From Silene latifolia (Eukaryota; Streptophyta; Magnoliopsida; Caryophyllales; Caryophyllaceae), in contig NC_133534.1 in the NCBI RefSeq assembly GCF_048544455.1, positions 30,394,217 to 30,458,216 on the forward strand: a DNA stretch of 64,000 nucleotides. Direction: 5' to 3'. Below the pieces are notes generated by a model. That model was not told where the DNA came from, searched no databases, and saw only the letters and a program-made list of their open reading frames with translations. Numbering within the stretch: the stretch's first letter is position 1; each line of letters starts with the position of its first letter. The position numbers and the translations under genes were made by a program. This document shows, in pieces, positions 34,701-45,460 of this stretch.

Positions 34701-35211
34701 CATCTATATGCTAAGGCATTGTGTGATTCGTATTCATATTCTTATGTTTACATGTTATATTAATTATGACATTTCGTGGCTGGGAGAACTCGTAGTTACT
34801 CCCCACTGACTGTGGCTTTCGTATTTGTATAAAATGCGAATGACAGGTAGGTGATGCATATATGGGGTACATGGACGAGCTAGCGAGGAAAGTAACCTTG
34901 GAACCTAGATTGGTTTTATTTTATTGTGACCCTTAAACACTTTTTATGTCACATGCATTTTAGGGACATATGTCTCCCTTTCTCATATTTGGGTTGTATA
35001 ACTTTGTTTCGCGACTTTAGCGATGTTTCATTCATGAGATTTATTTTGGACCTTGCATGTTTGACACCTTCCCTTTTGGATATCTTTATAACAGGTTCAG
35101 GTTTTAAAAATTACAGGTTTTTACTATAATGAACCTATTACAAACATATCCATGCAGTTTTTATTTAGAAATTACATGTTTAATTTTTCCGCGATAAATG
35201 AGGGCGTTACA
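31797..35211. mobile_element. Solo LTR F (large, probably chromovirus/Tekay-type)
   Basis: 3415 bp beginning TGTAACACCCCGTA and ending GGGCGTTACA, flanked by a perfect 5-bp duplication CGAGT (31792-31796 and 35212-35216). It has no ORF, no PBS and no PPT, which points to a solo LTR left by LTR-LTR recombination. The TGTAACACCC terminus is like that of E and typical of Tekay-type LTRs. A tandemly repeated block lies at 32740-32935. Orientation was not determined. A 3.4-kb non-coding element with two unseen short LTRs is the alternative. Confidence 0.7.
32740..32935 (+). repeat. Imperfect tandem repeat in solo LTR F
   Basis: Four copies of a unit starting with 'agacggtgtata' near 32743, 32802, 32832 and 32898, most followed by 'ctgacatgtagggat' and 'gggatgcta' variants. 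Spacing is irregular, about 30 to 65 bp. Confidence 0.6.
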
Positions 35212-35216
35212 CGAGT

Positions 35217-35842
35217 GCCTAAACCTACTCGATCGAGTAAGAGGCTACTCGATCGAGTGACCCCCTACTCGATCGAGTGCCCGAGGTACTCGATCGAGTA
35301 CCCAAAAACACGATTCTGGTTACAAAATCGTCAAATACCCACTTGATCGAGTCAGGCCCACTCGATCGAGTCATGCTAACTCGAATATGCTACCCGCATG
35401 CTATATCATATCCCAACATATAAATCAACTTTATAAACACAACATTATATCATAGTTAAGCATACTATGCCACTCAACTTTTCATATGATTAACGAAACA
35501 ACTATATCATGTTATCAAACGCCACATAGTAAACATCCAACATGCTTCTTATTCCAACACAGTTCTATATGTCTCATCAATGTTTCATTCATATTCTCAA
35601 CCTTCTACTCCAAACATCCAACAATTACAACATACTTCATCACATCTACACACAAGCGAACAAACAACACATACGACTTGACATACACCCCCCATGTGAC
35701 CGGTTAAAAATTGTAGGGCGAGTTCGCGACTTTAGGACGTCTCCCAAGCCTTTGCATTAGCTCCTACAACCTTTACCCCGGGTTCATTTTAATTGACTCC
35801 CTATATTCATTAGGTTCATTGGTTACAGGTTTCAGGATCGTC
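35217..35842 (-). other. E leader next to PBS, with phased palindromes
   Basis: Untranslated leader between PBS and the F insertion. It carries CTCGATCGAG at 35228, 35248, 35268, 35289 and 35361 and a variant at 35342. The rest is A/C-rich with no credible gene. Confidence 0.75.
35228..35370 (-). promoter_or_regulatory. Phased palindrome cluster in E leader
   Basis: Starts 35228, 35248, 35268, 35289, then a 53-bp gap, then 35342 and 35361. With F and one duplication removed, the copy at 31786 lies 22 bp from 35228, extending the cluster to five phased sites. Confidence 0.7.
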
Positions 35843-35854
35843 GCTCTGATACCA
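35843..35854 (-). promoter_or_regulatory. Primer-binding site of E, initiator tRNA-Met
   Basis: On the minus strand TGGTATCAGAGC, three bases after the 5' LTR end. It is the usual primer type for chromoviruses. Confidence 0.92.
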
Positions 35855-35857
35855 TTT

Positions 35858-37209
35858 TGTAACACCCCCATACTCCAAGTGCCTTACCAGGACCACCCAG
35901 GTATAAGGATGTTACCATCTCGGTTACCCGAGGCAATGATAATCAAATAAACAATAATGAAACAACGTTTAAATAGAAATACTTTAGTGAAAGGTTACAA
36001 TCCAAAAACCAAACCAAAATACGTATACATGTTCTCAAACCAACTGTCTACTGATCTAACTGAAATGTTTATGAAAACTACTAAGCTACAGCAGAAGACT
36101 TCTATCATCAGACGGTGGCACATCCCAGCTATCCCAGTACTCAACTCATACCTGCTCAATATCTGCTCACCATCCCCGAATGGATCACCGCAGGGTTTAA
36201 AACAATAAACCGGGGTCAGTACTATTCACACAATATATATAACCAACAATACAAAGAATCAAGACACTCAGCAAGCGGTCACACACAATCACCCACTCCA
36301 ATCAATCTCGTCACCGATCGTCCACTGGACCAGCCCTGCCAGTGGGGGACCGCAGCCGTACCCACCAAATCCCCGCTCTTCATACCGAGCGATAACCCTG
36401 TCCCATTAATGTGCACATCCCATTCCGTGTCGGGTTCCACGAAGGGCGAAACTAGGGCGTGAAGCCACTCCCGCAAGTGACTCCACTCAGCCGAGAACGC
36501 ATCTCGAGACCAGAGACAAACAATCAGCAATCACAATACAACATCAACAACCGTCTGAATCAATCAACAATCACTAACTACAGCACAATCACCACACATT
36601 ATGTAATTAATACTGAGTAGGGAAACCCTACTTGGAAAGCACAACAATCAGACGATCTCACAACTGATATCAAAATGCTTCCTCTACGAATCCTCCTCCT
36701 AATATACAAACATATAATCACTACCAAGCATAAAGTACCACAAAACCCCCAATTCCCAACATTAGGGTTTAACCAACTTTAAAGAAATACTATAAAAACG
36801 GTATATAGGTCTTACCCTCGACGCAAAGATCACAACGGTATAAAGAAAGATGAAATCCGACCTTCCAAGCTCCGGGATTTGCCAACAATGCGATTAAAGT
36901 GAATGACGTAGTTTGACTTCTCTTCTCACAGTGATTAGGTTTTAAAAAGTGTTTTAAGAACAATGACGGAAGTATTATATACCCTAATCGCATTATTAAC
37001 AAACCCCGAGAAATCATCCCCCGTAAACCGGCTACTCGATTGAGTAGCTAAGGTACTCGATAGAGTGCCCCCTTACTCGATCGAGTATCCACGTTACTCG
37101 ATCGAGTACCCAACAGGTTTGAAACTATTTTAATCTGCAACTCGCCCTTACTCAGCAGAGTAAGGCCTACTCGATAGAGTACCCAGACTCATAAATACGT
37201 AGTATTACA
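35858..37209 (-). repeat. 5' LTR of chromovirus E
   Basis: 1352 bp and the longer of the two LTRs. It holds a phased cluster with sites at 37035, 37056, 37076, 37097, 37151 and 37170 (21, 20, 21, 54, 19 bp). On the minus strand this is followed by a TATA-like block at 36801-36807, about 230 bp downstream. Confidence 0.92.
36801..36807 (-). promoter_or_regulatory. Putative TATA box of E 5' LTR
   Basis: Minus strand TATATAC in the context 'acctatataccg', conserved in the other LTR at about 26650. It is the best TATA-like block between the palindrome cluster and the LTR end, but not unique. Confidence 0.4.
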
Positions 37210-37214
37210 GTCAC

Positions 37215-38638
37215 TAGATGATTATCAAGAGCATCTTTAAGTACTTGAGAAGCATTGAGGATTTGTTCTTGTAGAATGGAGGAATTAATGAATTTCGTGT
37301 AAAAGGTTATACGATTACATTCCTATGCTTATAAGATGTTATGAGTCTCGTTAAGGAATGGTTAGCATGTAAGAGTGTTATGTGCATAAAGAATAATATG
37401 TATAAGAAGTTATACATGTATAAAACAAATATGTATGAGAAGTCATACATAAAAGATGTCATATGAAGGATGGGTATGTATAAGTGTTATTCGTACAAAT
37501 CATGAACGGAAAGCTAAGTACATTACAGCATCCGATGTTGTAAAAGAGATAATTGATAACCGGAATTTAATGGAACTAGAGTAGTTCCGTTAGCCGAATA
37601 TCGTCTCCCGTGAGACTGTGAAAACAGTGGGAGTGTTTGACTGGCTTTAGAACCAGAGTCTAAAAACTTTTTTAGACATGTACTTAGGAAGATTGCATGT
37701 GATGAAAAGATTACATAGAACAAAGGGAAATAACAATGGAAACTAAAGTGATGCAACTATTGCTAATCCTCTAACCAAAGCCGTTGGCATGAGGTAGTCA
37801 TGATGGTTATGTCATCTCAATGTGATTGAGCAGTATACCTTAATTGCTGAAGATCGTTATGTAAATATTGGATAGAGTATTGATATTTACATAAGTGATG
37901 ATCGCATTCATTGTTAGAGTTTCTTTAAGAACTCAATTATTGATTTGTTGAAAACATTGAATACCTTGTTTATCTGAATAAGTTGTGGAGACAATGTTGA
38001 ACAATATTCAAGTGAATAAGATGAACATTGTATTTTGTCCCTAGTCACTTAATGAGGTGATGTCTCGGAGTGACTAGATTGTGAGTCGATTGATGGTTTT
38101 TCAACACCATAAGGTCATACGTGATGACTGGTCGATTAGATAGGCAGAGTGTGTGACACTTTGCCGGACAGTGACCATTTAGAAAGTCCCTAAGTTCTAT
38201 TAAAGACGCCTGGTCGTGGCGGTGATCTCTAAGATGTTCTAATGAGTCGATTCTTTTGACTGGAGACTATTATCTGAGCAGGTGTAGTTTCCAAGTGACT
38301 TTGGTTTTTGTCCTAGGTCGTGCCGTGAAAGGAGGACAAAAGGGCATTTACTAGGTCATGGTGAGCTGTATTGTGCAATAGGATAGATAGGGCATACAGA
38401 AATTGTCCACCCACGTTGGGTAACTATATCTCAAGGCCACTCGAGTAGTTAATGACTACAAATGCGTGGCCACGCTCGGAAATAATCTGTGAGAGATTTT
38501 TCCGGTCAGGTAGTCACACTCCCGATCGAGAAAACCACTCGCAAAGTGTTCATGTGCAAGTGCGACCTGAAAGACACCTTGCATTGAGTGGGAGATTAAA
38601 ACGGACAAGAGAATTGGTAGCGCACACCTTGTGTCGGA
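37215..38638 (+). pseudogene. Copia D pol remnant: RT end and RNase H
   Basis: It continues the Copia reading directly after E. Near 37220-37310 the translation gives 'KYLRSIEDLF' then 'EFRVKGYT', corresponding to the Copia RT/RNase H stretch LKYLRRTK...VKGYTDAS. At 37748-37790 it reads 'DATIANPLTKAVGM', the Copia RNase H C-terminus. Frames are broken. The remainder to the PPT is untranslated and decayed. Confidence 0.7.
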
Positions 38639-38640
38639 CA

Positions 38641-38650
38641 AGTGGGAGAT
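38641..38650 (+). promoter_or_regulatory. Polypurine tract of Copia D
   Basis: AGTGGGAGAT immediately before the 3' LTR start TGTTGG. This junction wording is common in plant Copia elements. Confidence 0.85.
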
Positions 38651-39522
38651 TGTTGGAGTTAGTGTCCTCCACAATAGTGCGTTAACATATTAAATCTCAT
38701 TAATAGAATATCATCAGATATTTATTTATTTAATCCTCGTCACTTGGTTAATGTAAATCGATAACGGTTGGCTGACTAGAGTTTGACGTTATTGTCGTGA
38801 GACGGCGGTGATCAACTGACCCCTTTCGGTCACACCTATAGAAACGAACCACAATAGACAACTAATTAATTGTATGAGATACAATTTATTTAGTCCCTTG
38901 ATTTGTAGACTAAAAAGTTGGTCGATTATTTTTAGAGAGATTTCGAGTTGCGAACTCTGGAGCGGCAGTTATTATTTAATTATGCGATAATTGAATAATA
39001 AGTTTTGGGAAACGGGTTTTAGTTAATTAACTGTTAATTTACTAAAATTGTACTAATTGATTAATGTGATTAATATTAGTACGTAAATAATATGTGTAGT
39101 GGTACACGTATATTTACGAAGTGAATTGGACGAATTAATTATGGAAGTATTTAAACATGATACGATGTTTAAAATAAAAATTACACGGATTTGTGCGACA
39201 AATATAAGAACCAACATGGACCCGTAAATGGTCATGTGGACCGTGTAAAATAAGAGTAGTGGATGATTAACATAATCATTTTACCTTAATTTGTATACTA
39301 CCATAAGTTATCTTATATAAGATTTTGCATGTGATGTAAGATGAAAACTATAAGCCAAAATTTGTCCATTACCACACTCAATTCCACCCGCCACTTTCCC
39401 TCCTATTTCACTCCATCTATTGTTCATTTTATACACCACCTCACTTCTTCACTCAAAACTTATGCATGTGAACAATTTTCTCCAACATCTCTCTAAAATA
39501 ATAAGCATCTTTTTACTAAGTT
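38651..39522 (+). repeat. 3' LTR of Copia D, first piece
   Basis: It matches the 5' LTR from its first base up to 'ttttactaagtt', where the LINE poly-A (poly-T on this strand) begins. Confidence 0.9.
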
Positions 39523-39610
39523 TTTTTTTTTTTTTTTGGTAAAATGTGAGTATTATATATATAAAAGAAATGTCTCAATTACAAAACAAAGGCCTAAACC
39601 TTTCCAGGAA

Positions 39611-42600
39611 CTAAAGAAACTTCAAGCTCTCTAGCCAAGCTAATTCTTGCGTATTCAGCTTCCTCTTATCCCGTTCTCTTACCCTCTTCTTCATGTCATC
39701 ACTGATCAGCAATGCAACACAACAAGGCCTAAGGACCATCTGCTCTATACGACATTTATTCCTCTGCTGCCACACATGATACATAGCACTCAAAACCATA
39801 GCATTCTTTACCTTCCTCTGCGTTTTCAGGCCATTGTTATTGATGCACCAGTGCAGGACATCAGTTTCAGGAAAAGTTAAACCAGAAATATGCTGCAGTT
39901 CTTGTACCACCCGTCTGCTAAAGACACATTCAAAAAATAAATGCTCCTGTGTCTCATCTTCCTGCCCACATAAGAAACACATACCATCCACATTCAACCC
40001 AAATCCTTTCAATCTGCTATTAGTATGTAGAGAGTTGTGAGCTATAAGCCAAGCCATGAACCTATGTTTAGGTAGATTCCAACTGTCCCAAATTGCCTTA
40101 TGCCAGTCCACATTAGTCCTGGCTCCTCTAAGCCATTCATAGCACCCAGCAGGGGTATAACTAGTCTGCTGCACCTGCCATACCCCCTGATTGTAGCCAT
40201 TTGCAATCATCTGCTTCACCCTGCAAATCCTCCTCCACACCCAACTGGAGTTGCTAGTAGGTGTGTACTGGTGCCACGAGGTCCCCTTTAAGTAATTTGC
40301 ATTCACCCAATGGACCCATAATGAGTCCTTCTTGGTTGCAACCCAATCAACAAGTCTACCAACCATAGCAATATTCCACAAATCTTGATTCTTTAGCCCC
40401 AATCCTCCTTCCTGTTTTGGCCTACATATAGTATCCCAGGCTACTAATGGACTCCTTCTATACTCAGCACTGCCATCCCATAAAAAATTCCTGCAAGTAG
40501 CTTCTATTCTTTGCATAACACCTTTAGGGAGAACAAACAAAGAAGCCCAATAGGAATGTAATGAATTCAGGACATGCTGAACCAATGTGAGCCTTCCTGC
40601 ATATGAAAACTTCCTGGCACCATAGCTATGGATTCTGCTGCAAATTTTATCCACCAAGCATTCACAGTCCTTCTTCATTAGTCTCGTAGTCTGAATATGC
40701 ATCCCTAGATACCTAAAAGGCAGTTTACCTTCCTTGAACCCAGACACACTCAGGAAATCACTTTTGAGATCATCAGTCACTCCATTAAAGTATGCATTGG
40801 ATTTACTAGGACTTACTTTAAGTCCTGAAGTTTTTGAGAAAGTTGAGAAGGATTTCAGCAGCAGCATCATAGACCCAGCATCCCCATTACTGAACATTAA
40901 AACATAGTCTGCAAACATAAGATTGGTGATCTTCAACTCTTTGCATAAGGGGTGATACCTGAACTGGTATTTATCTGCAGCATACTTCAGCATTCGTGTC
41001 AAATAGTCCATACACAGGGTAAACAACAAGGGGGACAATGGGTCTCCCTGCCTTAAACCCCTCTTAGCTGGGATGTACCCAAAGCTCTCTCCATTCAGTG
41101 CTAATTTGAAAGTAGGAGTAGCGACACATTGCAAAATTCTCTCTTTAAATCCAGTAGAAAAATCTAGTAGTTCCATCAACTGCTCAACAAAACTCCACTC
41201 CACAGTATCATAGGCCTTCTGTAAGTCAATTTTTAGCATACACCTAGGAGACACAGAAGGCCTCTCATAGAGCCTAATGAGGTCCTGGCAGATTAATATA
41301 TTCTCCTGAATGCTCCTATTTTGAATAAAACCACTCTGATTCATGTGAACTATTTCAGGCAGCACAAATGCTAGTCTTGCACAACGCAGCTTTGATATAA
41401 CCTTGTAGACTACATTACAACATGCAATAGGACGAAACTGAGTGACATCCTTAGGCCTCTCACATTTAGGAATGAGTGTCAAGGTTGTAGCATTAAACTG
41501 TTTCAATAACTTTCCATTCAAGATAGTTCAATTTGTCGATATAATCACAAAAAAAACGTTTAAAATCATTGGCCAATCTCTCCCCATGCATCTCTAAAGA
41601 AACCACTAGTGTATCCATCAGGGCCAGAGGCCTTGATGTCAGGAATACTAAACAATGCTTCTTTGATCTGCTCTCCTGTAACTGGCCTAAGAAGCAGAGC
41701 TTGATGTTCTCTAGTGCACTTCTTCCCCTGAGCAATGACACTTTTATGTACAGGTTTGGTAGCCTGATTTGTTCCCAGCAGATGCTCATAAAATTCCAGA
41801 AACGCAGCCTGGACCTGATCACTAGAGTCACAAACTTTCCCACTCATATTCTCAATCACAAAAATCTTATTCCTGTTTCTCCTGTTCTTAATGATGCTAT
41901 GGAAGTATGCTGAATTAGTATCACCCTCCTTAATCCATTCACTCTTTGCTTTTTGGAGCAAGAAACTATCCCTAGCACGTTGCAACTCCTTTAATTTCAC
42001 ACTGGCTTCATATTCCTGGTGTATAAGGCTCAAGTCTGAGGGATCAACTCCCAACTGGATCTGCATCTCCTCAACTTGCTGCTCTAACATACCAGCACTC
42101 TTCTCAACATCACTAAACCTCTCCCTATTCAACTTCTTAAGCCCTGGTTTGAGATTTTTAAGGTTCTTGGCTAATTTAAAGAGAGGAGTGCCATCAATAT
42201 CAGACTTCCAATGCTCCCTCAGAACAGGTAAGAAGTCTTTAGACTTGCCCCACATATTGAAATATTTGAAGCTCCTAGCCCCTTGCACAACCTTGTTGCT
42301 CCTGACAATACATAGAGTGTGGTCCATCATCCCCTCAGGCAGAAATTGAGCATACATATCAGGGAAGCTATCACACCAAGCCCTATTCACCAGGAACCTA
42401 TCCAACCGACTGTATATCCTCTCCTCAGGCCTCTGCTTGTTGTTACAAGTAAAAACTGATCCAACAGCTGTGATGTCTATCACCTCACACTCATCTACAC
42501 ACTTCCTGAAGGGTTCCATCTCAGCTATGGTCGCAGCTCCTCCACATCTTTCCTGAGCAGCTAGCACACAATTGAAATCCCCAGCAATTGCCCATGGACC

Positions 42601-42999
42601 AGATATTTGATTAGCTAACTTCCTCAATTGCTCCCAAAGAGGAGTCCTCTCACTGATGCCATTGAAAGCATAGACCATTATCAAATAGAAAACATTCCTA
42701 GTCACTAAAGCCTGCACCTTCATGTGGATATATTGAGCATTATACTCCTTAACATGCACATTAAACACCCCAGGCTTCCATAAGACCTAAATTCTTCCAC
42801 CACTATGATAACCATTGTTGGTAGTAATACTCCAACCATTATTAAAATTATTTACAACTTTACTAAAAGCTTTATTCTTTATTTTAGTCTCCAATAAACC
42901 AAATAAACCTACATCTTTATTCTGTAAGAAATAACTTATATGCTTCTGTTTACCTACTCTATTCATACCTCGGACATTCCAAAAGCCTATGCTATCCAT
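39611..42999 (-). pseudogene. LINE ORF2: endonuclease, reverse transcriptase, zf-RVT
   Basis: ORF2 would nick target DNA and copy LINE RNA. It starts with ATG at 42999, overlapping the ORF1 stop. The APE-type endonuclease shows 'GFWNVRGMN', 'LLETKIKNK', 'IAGDFNCV', 'LDRFLVN' and M-D-H. RT shows 'TLIPKCERPKDVTQFRPI', 'LQKAYDTVEW', 'GLRQGDPLSPLLF' and 'FADYVLMF'. A C-terminal zf-RVT has C-F-L-C and 'EHLFFECVFS'. Lesions: TAG near 42786 where the family has Trp, stops and a shift near 41520-41560, and F-A-D-Y where the catalytic motif is F-A-D-D. It is inactive. Confidence 0.9.
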
Positions 43000-44350
43000 T
43001 GGAACAAATATGAGATGTAGAATTCCTTTGAGCTAACACAGTCTTCTTAGAAGGAGAAGTAACTATCTCTTTATAAGAATAGGCTCCAAAATTTTCATTA
43101 CTATGTCCTTCACCACTCCTCTCCTGTCTATGCATCTTCACTAGCCTTTTAGTAGGGGTAATGAAACTCCCTTCCTCCCTGATAACAGGAATTGCAGGTT
43201 GTACTGGTTGCACTACCACCCTGGATTCTGGCACTAGTGCAGGCTTCGCCACAGGCCTCCACACTTTCTTGACACCCTTATTCTCAGTTTTCTTCACTTC
43301 TCCTCTGTTACATTGTTCCTTTTCATGTCCCATGCCCTTGCACTTAGTGCATCTGATTGGCTTCCACTCATACTCCACGGCTACCTTGTTCACCACCCCC
43401 TTCTCATCTTTGAACTCTACATTTCCAGGCAACTTTTGATCCACATCCATTTCCACCATAACCCTGGCATACCCCAACCTTGTTCTCTCCTCTGTAGAAA
43501 CATCACTCTTGACGTAATTCCCTACTAAACTGGCTATCTTAGGCAACCCCTTCCCCCAGAATTTCAAAGGAAGATTATGAAGCCTTATCCAAGCCGGCAC
43601 AGTACTCACATCATCCTTCCTCATCTCCATATCTTTAACCCATTCCTTAACAATCAGGGGTTTATTATCGAACATATAATACCCTGACTGTAAAACCTTT
43701 TCCTTCATCTCCATACTCTTAAATCTAACCAAAAAGACCCCATTTGGCATAAATGATATCTTGTCTATATTGAATTTCGTCCAAATGCGTCTCACAAAAC
43801 CTTCTATGATCTCCCATGGCGGGTTAGCTCCAAGAATGAAGCACACCAAAGCTTGACTCCAATATTCCACCTCTTCCTCTACATCCTCTTCTTCTAATTG
43901 TAGCATTTCAGACTCCTGTCTTTCATGCCTCTGTTCTCCATTAGGGTTTACCTCTGTTTCTGCCGTCTTAACAACATCATCATTTTCTTGTGTCTCAGAA
44001 ACCACTGTTTCCTCAACATCGTCTTCCTCATCATTAAAAACTTCTTCTTCTTCATCAGATGCTCCCTCATCTTCCGTTTCTATTACCAGCTCAGGAATAC
44101 CTATTATTTCAGTCATCGTTTTGGTCTTTCCTCCCTCACCTACGTCATTAGATGATCCATGACACACTTCCTTAGGGTTTTGGCAAACACTCAATTCATC
44201 AACATTGTTCTTCTCACATTCCATCTCCTGTTCTTGCAAATTTGAGGACGTATCAGTGCCAATAGCAGGGATGCTCCGTCCTCGTAAAGTCATCTCCCTT
44301 TGTCGTTGGAGATTTGACTTCCTTGCCATGAGCATGGGAGTCAATCTCAA
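42992..44350 (-). CDS. LINE ORF1: DUF4283-like RNA-binding protein
   Basis: A 452-codon open frame, intact. The N-terminal half is acidic with long Glu/Asp runs. Then comes a DUF4283-like domain ('FVRRIWTKFNIDKISFMPNG', 'VPAWIRLHNLPLKFWGKGLP') and a zinc knuckle CX2CX4HX4C (C-T-K-C...H...C) near residue 343, followed by a basic tail. This is the usual plant L1 ORF1 layout and would bind LINE RNA. Native initiation may be at a later Met (M-A-R-K-S). The stop overlaps ORF2's start by 8 bases. Confidence 0.88.
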   Translation of the reverse strand: MRLTPMLMARKSNLQRQREMTLRGRSIPAIGTDTSSNLQEQEMECEKNNVDELSVCQNPKEVCHGSSNDVGEGGKTKTMTEIIGIPELVIETEDEGASDEEEEVFNDEEDDVEETVVSETQENDDVVKTAETEVNPNGEQRHERQESEMLQLEEEDVEEEVEYWSQALVCFILGANPPWEIIEGFVRRIWTKFNIDKISFMPNGVFLVRFKSMEMKEKVLQSGYYMFDNKPLIVKEWVKDMEMRKDDVSTVPAWIRLHNLPLKFWGKGLPKIASLVGNYVKSDVSTEERTRLGYARVMVEMDVDQKLPGNVEFKDEKGVVNKVAVEYEWKPIRCTKCKGMGHEKEQCNRGEVKKTENKGVKKVWRPVAKPALVPESRVVVQPVQPAIPVIREEGSFITPTKRLVKMHRQERSGEGHSNENFGAYSYKEIVTSPSKKTVLAQRNSTSHICSNG

Positions 44351-44405
44351 AGTTTACGTAGTTCGTTCAGTCGTCTCTCATTCTCCTTTCTCTAGGGTTT
44401 TTTTG

Positions 44406-44780
44406 TTAGTAAAACAAAATTAATACTAAGAGTGTTAGTATTATTAACATATTATCAAGGGTTAAATTTTACTAGTATCTAGTTAATACTTGTAAAATTA
44501 TTTGGGTGTAAGTTCTTGGGTGGATTAAGGAAAGAGACCTTCTACTTTGGAGGTTGGTTTTTGGAGGATCTTCCATATTTATATAGCTCAAGAACAAGCT
44601 AGTAAGGTGAACTAGTTTGTGCCCTTTTTACCACAAATTCAATGTAAGGAAATTGTTTTTCCTTATACTTTCATTTTTATGCTTTCATATTAGCATGCAT
44701 GTTACGTAGATCACCTAAATGACAATTTATGAGATAAATTAATTTTATTATAGAGTCTAATACGGATCTATGATCTTTCA
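44406..44780 (+). repeat. 3' LTR of Copia D, second piece
   Basis: It continues from 'gttagtaaaac' to the LTR end CTTTCA, then the CCAAC duplication at 44781-44785. The two pieces add up to about 1245 bp against 1241 bp for the 5' LTR. Confidence 0.9.
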
Positions 44781-44785
44781 CCAAC

Positions 44786-45460
44786 ATGGGGATTGATTCA
44801 TGCTTAATCTATTATGTTTTCATAATTAATTTGCTTGCTTGTTGTGATTCCAACTCATGCACATGTTATGTTTGATGAAATGCGAGCCTATGAATCCTTG
44901 CATTTTTAACCCATCACTTGTCTTTTCAATGAGACTTGTAAGACTTAAACCAACTCGAGTCTTATTAGACCACGCATATAGTTGGATAAGGAGGATTAAG
45001 TCGACTTGTAGGTGTTGTACAATCTAATCGATTCAGCTCCGAGATCCAAACCTTCCTAGGGATTGTAAGATATACACTAACTCGATCCCATCACAAAAAT
45101 AATTTCGTGCATCTAGTAGGAAACATGTTTGTATGATCAAATCCCATGAATCCTCTATAAGCCCATGACACCCTAGTGCTTTTAATCAATTGTTTACATC
45201 TCATTTTAGTCATCTTGCTTGTTTTCATTACCTTATTTACATTTTTATTTAGTTTAGTTGATCTCCTACCTCAACCCAATTTGTGACACCCTTAGACACA
45301 ACCATTTGCAATTGAAAATCCTACATCAATACCCGTCCCTTGGGATCTGACCTTTAACCTCTTTACTAAAAGTAGGGTAGTTTGTGAAGTTATAAATGTT
45401 GTTTTTGTCTAGCTAACTCTTAACGACAAGTAACCGAAATCCATACACCGACCAGACTCA
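44786..45460 (+). repeat. 3' LTR of element B, third piece
   Basis: It follows C's LTR from 'atggggattgattcatgctt' through 'gtgacacccttagacac' and 'cccgtcccttgggatc' to about 45460. The exact end is uncertain because the last 60 bp diverge from C. Confidence 0.75.

Larger units (their letters stand above)
25713..37209 (-). mobile_element. Ty3/gypsy chromovirus E (Tekay/Del-like), minus strand
   Basis: On the minus strand, the 5' LTR is 35858-37209 and the 3' LTR 25713-26872, with duplication GTCAC at 25708-25712 and 37210-37214. The LTRs begin TGTAATAC and end GTTACA in element orientation. The PBS is initiator tRNA-Met type. The coding region shows gag with a zinc knuckle, protease, RT, RNase H, integrase and a C-terminal chromodomain, which defines a chromovirus. 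The leader is long because solo LTR F is inserted in it. Stops in integrase and gag, and substituted catalytic residues, show it is inactive. Confidence 0.95.
39523..44405 (-). mobile_element. L1-type LINE retrotransposon, near full length
   Basis: About 4.9 kb on the minus strand. Its poly-A tail appears as a T run at 39521-39537 and its 5' end is at about 44405. It has ORF1 and ORF2 with endonuclease, RT and zinc finger. It sits between 'actaagtt' and 'gttagtaaaac' of Copia D's 3' LTR, which are contiguous in the 5' LTR. I see no long target duplication, at most two or three bases. The 5' untranslated region is only about 55 bases. Confidence 0.93.
19838..44780 (+). mobile_element. Ty1/Copia element D, split by E and a LINE
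   Basis: LTRs lie at 19838-21078 and 38651-39522 plus 44406-44780. The 5-bp duplication CCAAC is at 19833-19837 and 44781-44785. The PBS matches the 3' end of initiator tRNA-Met, and a purine tract AGTGGGAGAT precedes the 3' LTR, as is common in Copia elements. Decayed pol blocks of Copia type are readable on both sides of E. The left LTR starts TT where the right one starts TG. The element is far too mutated to be active. Confidence 0.9.
680..45460 (+). mobile_element. Athila-like host element B, heavily interrupted, non-autonomous
   Basis: This is the outermost element on the left. It is recognised by alignment by eye to the better-preserved copy C (57196-64000). Parts in order: 5' LTR remnant (680-773), foreign segment (774-1437), gag remains (1438-2488), element A, gag-protease continuation (10905-12500), phased motif array, second ORF (13493-15173), long untranslated region, and a 3' LTR in three pieces. 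No reverse transcriptase or integrase is present in the pieces. Its age is older than A and D, which are inserted in it. The 3' boundary near 45460 is inferred from where similarity to C's LTR ends and is not exact. Confidence 0.75.

Noticed and set aside
31797..35211. F as a DNA transposon because its ends TGTAAC...GTTACA are inverted
   Set aside because: The 5-bp duplication and TG...CA with a TGTAACACCC start fit an LTR. The inverted part is only about 10 bases and there is no transposase.
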